From assembly GCA_037179515.1 (NCBI GenBank), contig JAXCGZ010000101.1, positions 1 to 64,000 on the forward strand: 64,000 nucleotides of DNA, given 5' to 3'. The notes under the pieces are model-generated. The model did no database searches and was not told the origin of the DNA. It saw only the letters and a program-made list of their open reading frames with translations. This DNA comes from Halocaridina rubra. Lineage: Eukaryota > Arthropoda > Malacostraca > Decapoda > Atyidae. How positions within the stretch are numbered: the first letter of the stretch is position 1; each line of letters opens with the position of its first letter. The position numbers and the translations under genes were made by a program. This document shows, piece by piece, positions 58,290 through 64,000 of the stretch.

Positions 58290-58323
<34 letters not shown>
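58290..58323. repeat. (CA)n microsatellite at a LINE 5' junction
   Basis: About 17 CA units immediately before the truncated 5' end of CR1-like copy C3. Confidence 0.98.
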
Positions 58324-58326
<3 letters not shown>

Positions 58327-58920
58327 GTGGCAGTAAAAGAGGCTGTAAAGGTGGTGGCACTGGAAAACATACAAACAGTTGACTATAAAGAGACAGTAAT
58401 CGAAAAAATGAAAGACGTTGTGATGGAAAGGGCAAACCCACTCATCAGACAGGCACTTGATAAGGAGAAGACAGTGGTAATCTCAGGCATAAGCGAGTCC
58501 CAGGAACCAACATGGCAGGGGAGACTTGAAGAAAATAAAGCTAGGGTTGTAAACCTGATAAGAAAGCTTGGAGTAGTATGTGGTCCCGAGGATATTGTAA
58601 ACATACACCAACTAGGTAAATATTCGAGGGAAGGAAAGCCGAGACCAACAAAAGTAACCTTTGAGAGAGGGGAAACATGTAGGGAAATATTGTTGAGAAA
58701 AAAAAGTCTAAAAGACCTTCAAGAATTCAAAGAAGTGTTCATTAGACAATACAGAACACAGGAAGAGATGGGAAAGATCAAAAACTTGTTGCAAGAGGCA
58801 AGAAGGTTAAATGATGAAAGAAATGAAGAAGAGAAGAAAAATTTTCATTTCAGAGTTCTTCCAGACAAAGGGGAGATAAAGAAGATAATGACAGAAGATC
58901 AGGGGATGGGGCCTCATTAA
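58327..58920 (+). CDS. CR1-like ORF1 protein, C-terminal 197 codons
   Basis: The open frame starts within the element because of 5' truncation; the coiled-coil half is missing. The rest (VNIHQLGKYSREGKPRPTKV, KNLLQEARRLNDERNEEEKK, FHFRVLPDKGEIKK) is a basic, charged domain that probably binds LINE RNA. It is uninterrupted to TAA at 58918. Confidence 0.85.
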   Translation: MAVKEAVKVVALENIQTVDYKETVIEKMKDVVMERANPLIRQALDKEKTVVISGISESQEPTWQGRLEENKARVVNLIRKLGVVCGPEDIVNIHQLGKYSREGKPRPTKVTFERGETCREILLRKKSLKDLQEFKEVFIRQYRTQEEMGKIKNLLQEARRLNDERNEEEKKNFHFRVLPDKGEIKKIMTEDQGMGPH

Positions 58921-58922
58921 GA

Positions 58923-61745
58923 TTGTTATACACAAATGCTGATGGATTAGCTGGTAAGGCAGTAGAATTAAAAGATAGGATTCACAACAGTAAGGCAGAT
59001 ATAGTAGCAATTACAGAGACTAAGTTGAGTGAGGACATAAACAGTGTCACAGTTTTTCCTAAGGGTTCCAGAATACTAAGGGTTGAAAGATCTGAGAGGA
59101 CTGGTGGAGGGATAGCACTGCTCATAAGTGAAAGGATTCAAGTCGAAGAAATAAACTTGGCTATAGAAATTGAGTTCAAGGAATTTCTTGTTGCTCGCAT
59201 AAATACTGGGTCAGAGAGCATTATAATAACTGTTGTATACAACCCACCAAGGAACCAAAATAGGCTTGAAGTTTATGAGGAAAGTCATATAGGTACTATT
59301 GAAGTCATAAACTCAGTTGTTAACATGGCACGGGAAAAAAAATGTAGGATTTTGATTATGGGAGACTTTAATCATAAAGAGATAGATTGGATAAATCTTG
59401 ACCCACACAGTGGTGAGGACTCATTCGGGGCAAGATTCCTAGATTGCGTACAAGGGAATTTCCTACACCAACATGTAATGGAACCAACAAGGGCCAGGGG
59501 TGGGGATGAGCCATCACTACTTGATCTAGTGTTCACAGATAATGTGTTGGATATTGAAAAAATTGAGTATGAACCACCAATTGGAAAGAGTGACCACTGT
59601 GTGTTGTTGATGGAGTATATCATTGAAGATATTCTTCCTGAGAGTAGAGGCACTGAGGACATGAGGAGGAACTATCCGAAAGGAGATTACATCAAAATGA
59701 ATGAGCTTTTTGCAGTTATTGACTGGAGAACCTTATTTTACAACAAATCTGTACAAGAAATGTATGACATCTTTTGTGAGAAATATGGGAAGATAGTAGA
59801 TTGCTGCATACCTGTCACCAAAGTAGGTGTAATTCATGCCAGAGAGAAATGGTTCGATAATGGGTGTAAAAGAGCTAAGGAGTGGAGAGACAAATGCTGG
59901 AAAAGGTATAGGAGGAGAAAAAACATAAATGCCTGGCAAACCTACAAAAGAGCAAGAAATGACTACCTAAGTAAAAGGAGAGAGGCAGAGAGAGATTATG
60001 AGAGGTACATCACCAGGAAGGCTAAGGAAAATCCCAAGCTTTTCCACAGCTTTATCAGAGGAAAACTGAAGGTAAAAGAACAGGTTTTAAGGCTAAAGAG
60101 AGCGGATGGAAGCATCACTGAGACGGATGAAGAGATCTGCAAAGAATTGAACAAGGAGTTTCAGTCAGTATTTACAGTAGAAAATACCCCACCCCCTCAG
60201 ATTGCAGTGATAGAAGCTCAAGGGCCGGTATTAGAGAACATCAACCTTACAGCCACAGAGGTATGCAAAGCGCTGATGGATTTAGATGTTCATAAAGCTA
60301 CAGGTCCTGATGACATATCCCCTCATGTGCTTAAAAAATGCGCAAACACAATATCAGTGGCACTAAGTATCATATTTAAGGAGTCACTGGAGTCGGGGGA
60401 GATTCCAAGATGCTGGAAACAAGCAAATGTGATACCTATCTTCAAAAAGGGAAGGAGGGATACGGCTCTGAACTATAGACCTGTTTCCTTGACCAGCATA
60501 GTTTGCAAAGTTATGGAGAAACTACTAAGGAAACATATCTCTCTTCACTTGGAATCCTTCAACTTTTTGTCAGTGAGGCAACATGGCTTCAGAGAAGGTA
60601 GATCAACAGTAACAAACTTATTAGAATTTTATGATGAGGTAAGCCAAATCTTACAGGAAAGAGAGGGCTGGGCAGATTGCATATTCCTAGACTTCCAGAA
60701 AGCGTTTGACACTGTTCCACATGGGAGACTTATTAGGAAGCTGCAATCAATGGCTAGAATAGGTGGAAATGTTTTGGAATGGATAAAAACTTACTTAGAA
60801 GGAAGGGAACAGAGGGTTAGAGTAAGACACTCAGTGTCTGAATGGAGAAGAGTTAGTAGTGGAGTTCCACAGGGTTCAGTTTTAGGGCCACTTTTGTTCC
60901 TTGTATATGTAAATGACCTACCAGAGTCTGTAAATTCATTCATGAATATGTTTGCAGATGATGCAAAGATTGTGAAGAAAGTAAAAAACGAGAACAATGG
61001 TAGAGAACTTCAGGAGGATCTAAATAATCTGCATGAGTGGTCAGAAAAGTGGCTAATGAAATTCAATACTTCAAAATGTAAGGTAATGAGAATGGGTACA
61101 AGTGCAAGAAGGCCCAAGCTTGACTACTCGGTGGCTGGAGTACAACTTCAAGAGACAGAAAATGAGAGAGATCTAGGAGTAAACATACTGGCAGATTTGT
61201 CTCCAGAAATACATATAAATGGCATAGTAAGGGCAGCATATGCATTCTTATCAAATGTAAGGGTAGCCTTCAGGCACATGGACAAGGAAATGTTCAGAAA
61301 TATTTATGTAACCTATGTGAGGCCAAAACTCGAATATGCAGCCCCCTTTTGGAATCTGCACTTGAAAAAGCTCATAGCTAAGCTTGAAAAAGTTCAAAGA
61401 CATGCCACGAAACTGGTGCCAGAAATACGCAATCTCAGTTATGATGAGAGGCTAAGGGAATTAGACTTACCATCACTCGAAGCTAGAAGAGTGAGGGGGG
61501 ATATGGTGACAGTCTTTAAATTCCCTCATGGTTATGATAGAGTGGATAGGGATCGATATTTCGATATGGCTGGCTCTAGAACTAGAGGTCATAGTTTGAA
61601 GCTTGGTAAGAAAACTTCTTTGCAGGATGTAAGGAAATGCTTTTTCAGTGTAAGAGTAGTTGATAATTGGAATTCGCTAAGCGAGGAGGTAGTTAATGCT
61701 ATCTCAATCCATAGTTTTAAGGACAGGTATGATAAGTATCACTAA
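58923..61745 (+). CDS. CR1-like ORF2, endonuclease-reverse transcriptase, 940 codons
   Basis: The frame is fully open. Endonuclease (residues about 1-230): N5 in YTNADGL, E32 in TETKLSE, D148/N150 in MGDFNHK and S223-D224-H225. RT (about 450-780): D590 in FLDFQKAFDTVPH, SGVPQGSVLGPLLFLVYVND and D679-D680 in MFADDAKIV. The C-terminal region includes RPKLEYAAPFWN and KLEKVQRHATKLV, usual in CR1/Jockey-type elements. Together these nick target DNA and copy the LINE RNA. No ATG opens the frame: it starts at TTG 58923, and the same frame is open but ATG-less back to about 58827 under ORF1. Translation is probably coupled to ORF1. It may encode active enzyme. Confidence 0.93.
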   Translation: MLYTNADGLAGKAVELKDRIHNSKADIVAITETKLSEDINSVTVFPKGSRILRVERSERTGGGIALLISERIQVEEINLAIEIEFKEFLVARINTGSESIIITVVYNPPRNQNRLEVYEESHIGTIEVINSVVNMAREKKCRILIMGDFNHKEIDWINLDPHSGEDSFGARFLDCVQGNFLHQHVMEPTRARGGDEPSLLDLVFTDNVLDIEKIEYEPPIGKSDHCVLLMEYIIEDILPESRGTEDMRRNYPKGDYIKMNELFAVIDWRTLFYNKSVQEMYDIFCEKYGKIVDCCIPVTKVGVIHAREKWFDNGCKRAKEWRDKCWKRYRRRKNINAWQTYKRARNDYLSKRREAERDYERYITRKAKENPKLFHSFIRGKLKVKEQVLRLKRADGSITETDEEICKELNKEFQSVFTVENTPPPQIAVIEAQGPVLENINLTATEVCKALMDLDVHKATGPDDISPHVLKKCANTISVALSIIFKESLESGEIPRCWKQANVIPIFKKGRRDTALNYRPVSLTSIVCKVMEKLLRKHISLHLESFNFLSVRQHGFREGRSTVTNLLEFYDEVSQILQEREGWADCIFLDFQKAFDTVPHGRLIRKLQSMARIGGNVLEWIKTYLEGREQRVRVRHSVSEWRRVSSGVPQGSVLGPLLFLVYVNDLPESVNSFMNMFADDAKIVKKVKNENNGRELQEDLNNLHEWSEKWLMKFNTSKCKVMRMGTSARRPKLDYSVAGVQLQETENERDLGVNILADLSPEIHINGIVRAAYAFLSNVRVAFRHMDKEMFRNIYVTYVRPKLEYAAPFWNLHLKKLIAKLEKVQRHATKLVPEIRNLSYDERLRELDLPSLEARRVRGDMVTVFKFPHGYDRVDRDRYFDMAGSRTRGHSLKLGKKTSLQDVRKCFFSVRVVDNWNSLSEEVVNAISIHSFKDRYDKYH

Positions 61746-61818
61746 GTATAAAATGGAAGCGATCAGGAGACGGGAAGATACGAGCTATGGGCTCTTTCCC
61801 GTAAACACAATTAGGTAA

Positions 61819-61839
61819 TCACACACACACACACACACA

Positions 61840-61870
<31 letters not shown>

Positions 61871-61874
61871 CACA
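61819..61874. repeat. (CA)n between two LINE copies
   Basis: About 27 CA units with one ACCA interruption, joining the 3' end of C3 to the 5' end of C4. Confidence 0.97.
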
Positions 61875-61875
61875 T

Positions 61876-63235
61876 GATGATAAAATTCGGAATATGGATA
61901 GAGAAATTTAAGAGAATGAAACACTCAGAGAGGAAATAAAACTTTTGGAGGAGCAAATAAAGTACAAGGGCAGGAGAGAAAAGAACTAGAAAAACGAATA
62001 AAGAAGTTGGAAGGGGAAAAGAGTGAACTAGAAACCAGAATTTCTAAACAAGAAGATAACAACAAACAGCTGAATGACAACCTAAATGAATTAGATGTTA
62101 GTTCACTGCCCTCTTCTGACAGAGACGAGATTGCTGCTTGGAATGTCCAGATTAAGGAAAACATTGAACAGTTTAGAAAAGAGTTCCAGGAGCTGAATAT
62201 GGACTATGATGCACTGAAAACTTCCTTTGCTGATACACTAAAGGGGAATGTGGCAGTAAAAGAGGCTGTAAAGGTGGTGGCACTGGAAAACATACAAACA
62301 GCTGACTATAAAGAGACAGTAATCGAAAAAATGAAAGACGTTGTGATGGAAAGGGCAAATCTACTGATTAAACAGGCACTTGATAAAGAGAAGACAGTGG
62401 CAATCTCAGGCATAAGTGAATCCCAGGAGCCAACATGGCAGGAGAGACTTGAAGAAAATAAAGTGTAGACCTGATAAGAAAGCTTGGAGTAGTTTGTGGT
62501 CCTGAGGATATTTTAAACATTCACCAACTAGGCAAATATTCTAGGAAAGGAAAGCCGAGACCAACAAAGTAACCTTTGAGAGAGGGGAAACATGTAGAGA
62601 AATATTGATAAGAAAAAAATCTAAAAGACCTTCAGAATTCAAAGAAGTGTTCATTAGACAATACAGAACACAGGGAGAATTGGGAAAGATAAAGAACTTC
62701 TTGCAAGAGGGAAGAACGTTAAATGAGGAATAAAAATGAAGAAGAGAAGAAAAATTTTCATTTCAGAGTTCTTCCAGACAAAGGGGAGATAAAGAAGATA
62801 ATGAGAGAAGATCAGGGGATGGGGCCTCATTAAGAAATACGCAATCTCAGTTATGATGAGAGGCTGAGGGAATAAGACTTACCATCACTCGAAGCTAGAA
62901 GATAGAGGGGGGATATGGTGACAGTCTTTAAATTCCTTCATGGTTATGATAGAGTGGAAAGGGATCGATTTTTTGATATGGCAGGCTCTAGAACTAGAGG
63001 TCATAGTTTGAAGCTTTGTAAGAAAACTTCTTTGCAGGATGTAAGGAAATACTTTTTCAGTGTAAGAGTAGTTGATAATTGGAATTGGCTAAGCGAGGAG
63101 GTAGTTAATGCTATCTGAATCCATAGTTTTAAGGACAGGTATGATAAGTATCACTAAGTATAAAATGGAACCGACGAGGAGACGGGAAGATACGAGCTTT
63201 GGGCTCTTTCCCGTAAACACAATTAGGTAATTACA
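61876..63235 (+). mobile_element. CR1-like LINE, copy C4, ORF2 deleted
   Basis: ORF1 (coiled coil KSELETRISKQEDNNKQLND to GDKGEIKK-type end, with shifts near 62464, 62570, 62625 and 62730) runs to its stop. At 62834 CATTAAG joins AAATACGCAATCTC, which in C3 lies about 2.5 kb downstream. The last 90 codons of ORF2 (HSLKLCKKTSLQDVRKYFFS) and the complete 3' end follow. Confidence 0.9.
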
Positions 63236-63261
63236 ATTAGGTAATTACACAAATACTGATG

Positions 63262-63633
63262 CCTGTTTAATCACTGGATTAGCCCTTTCCATCACTACAT
63301 CTTTCATTTTTTCTACTACTGTTGCTTTGTAGTTAACCATTTGGACGTTTTCCAGTGTCACCACCCTCACAGCCTCTATTTCTGCCAAGTTCCACTTTGC
63401 TGCATATGCAAAGGAAATCTTCATGACATCATGTTCTGTTTTCAGCTCCTGGAACTCTTCTCTAAACTGGTCGATATTTTTCTTGATCTGGACATTCCAA
63501 GCTGTAATCTCGTCTCTCTCAGAAAAGAGCAGTGAACTAACATTTATTTCATTTAGGCTGTCATTCTACTGTTTGTTGTTATCATCTTGTTTAGAAATTC
63601 TGGTTTCAAGTTCACTTTTTTCTCCTTCCAGCT
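63262..63633 (-). pseudogene. CR1-like ORF1 fragment, inverted (C5)
   Basis: In reverse it reads the coiled-coil half of ORF1 (the KSELETRISKQDD and SSLLFSERDEI regions and LENVQMV). It faces C4 head-to-head. Confidence 0.82.
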
Positions 63634-63639
63634 AAATAA

Positions 63640-64000
63640 ATGGGGGGGGGGGTTGGATTCGAGACCTAAGTGGCAGCATTATCGATGAGTCCTACAGCTC
63701 ACGAATTAAGAATTCATAAAAATTCGTAAATGAGAACTGCGTCTCTAGCATGATAACAACTGCCAACTCAGAAGGTTATGAGTACAAGGCTTGATATATG
63801 GGGTCAATGGTAGAAGGGTATCTATATGGCCTAAGGATTGGATAGGGGTAAAGAAACTTGTCCGAAATCTCTACTTTGTAAACATTAATTCAATTAGTTG
63901 ATATATGGATGACTAATCAAGTAAAGAAAAATTAAATAACTCAGTAATTCTCACTATTAACTACTTAACTAGGTAAGTAAGTAGCTCAATAACTATATAA
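63640..64000. other. Intergenic DNA, no gene seen
   Basis: A G10 run near 63642, then AT-rich sequence without coding or repeat signal that I can support. Confidence 0.5.

Larger units (their letters stand above)
58324..61818 (+). mobile_element. CR1-like LINE, copy C3, with intact ORF2
   Basis: 5'-truncated inside ORF1 but otherwise complete. The 3' end is GGAGACGGGAAGATACGAGC, TATGGGCTCTTTCCCGTAA and ATTAGGTAATC, running into (CA)n. It is nearly identical to copies C1 and C4 over shared parts, so this family was probably active recently. Confidence 0.93.

Overview
The window is eukaryotic nuclear DNA, most likely from a decapod crustacean. The case rests on very long (AT)n tracts, stacked tRNA-derived SINEs, RTE- and CR1-like LINEs of types I associate with decapods, and spliced genes with short exons in TE-filled introns. 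The species cannot be fixed from sequence alone. Nothing prokaryotic is present. Most long open frames are microsatellite translations (repeating IY), shadows of real genes, or transposon fragments.

Two host genes can be reconstructed, both on the minus strand. The first is a complete nine-exon gene for tyrosyl-DNA phosphodiesterase 2 (TDP2), running from its ATG at 58139 to a stop at 38763. The exons join in phase to 359 codons, and all four catalytic residues are present. Its introns hold nearly everything between 39 and 58 kb: (AT)n tracts, tRNA-SINEs, a Tigger-type transposon with a 180-bp internal tandem array, an RTE reverse transcriptase fragment, a hAT MITE and a minisatellite that copies a splice acceptor. 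The second is a two-coding-exon gene (13148 to 11926) for a predicted 171-residue secreted, Thr-rich, six-cysteine protein that I do not recognise.

Layout. 1-510: (AT)n and a LINE-derived mini-element. 890-2870: BEL/Pao remnant (PBS, gag, zinc knuckles, protease). 2872-3907: SINE and LINE fragments. 4001-7623: decayed hAT transposon sitting in a 30-bp minisatellite. 8587-9449: hAT-derived element. 9741-10680: inverted CR1-like LINE fragment. 11926-13148: secreted-protein gene. 14.2-21.4 kb: dispersed repeats, an internally deleted RTE and microsatellites. 22.4-27.2 kb: two CR1-like copies in tandem. 27170-33175: a minus-strand Gypsy element inserted in the second copy and itself carrying a hAT element with a perfect 8-bp target duplication. 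33.2-36.9 kb: SINE, a 49-bp RTE insertion and a near full-length second LINE. 38.7-58.1 kb: TDP2. 58.3-63.6 kb: a CR1-like copy with an intact 940-codon ORF2, then an internally deleted copy and an inverted fragment.

The TE relationships give a partial insertion history. No new cellular system is evident. The most unusual signals are the tandem acceptor copies before TDP2 exon 5, the ATG-less ORF1/ORF2 overlap kept in two CR1-like copies, the Tigger element with its satellite-like core, and several internally deleted LINE derivatives that keep both ends.
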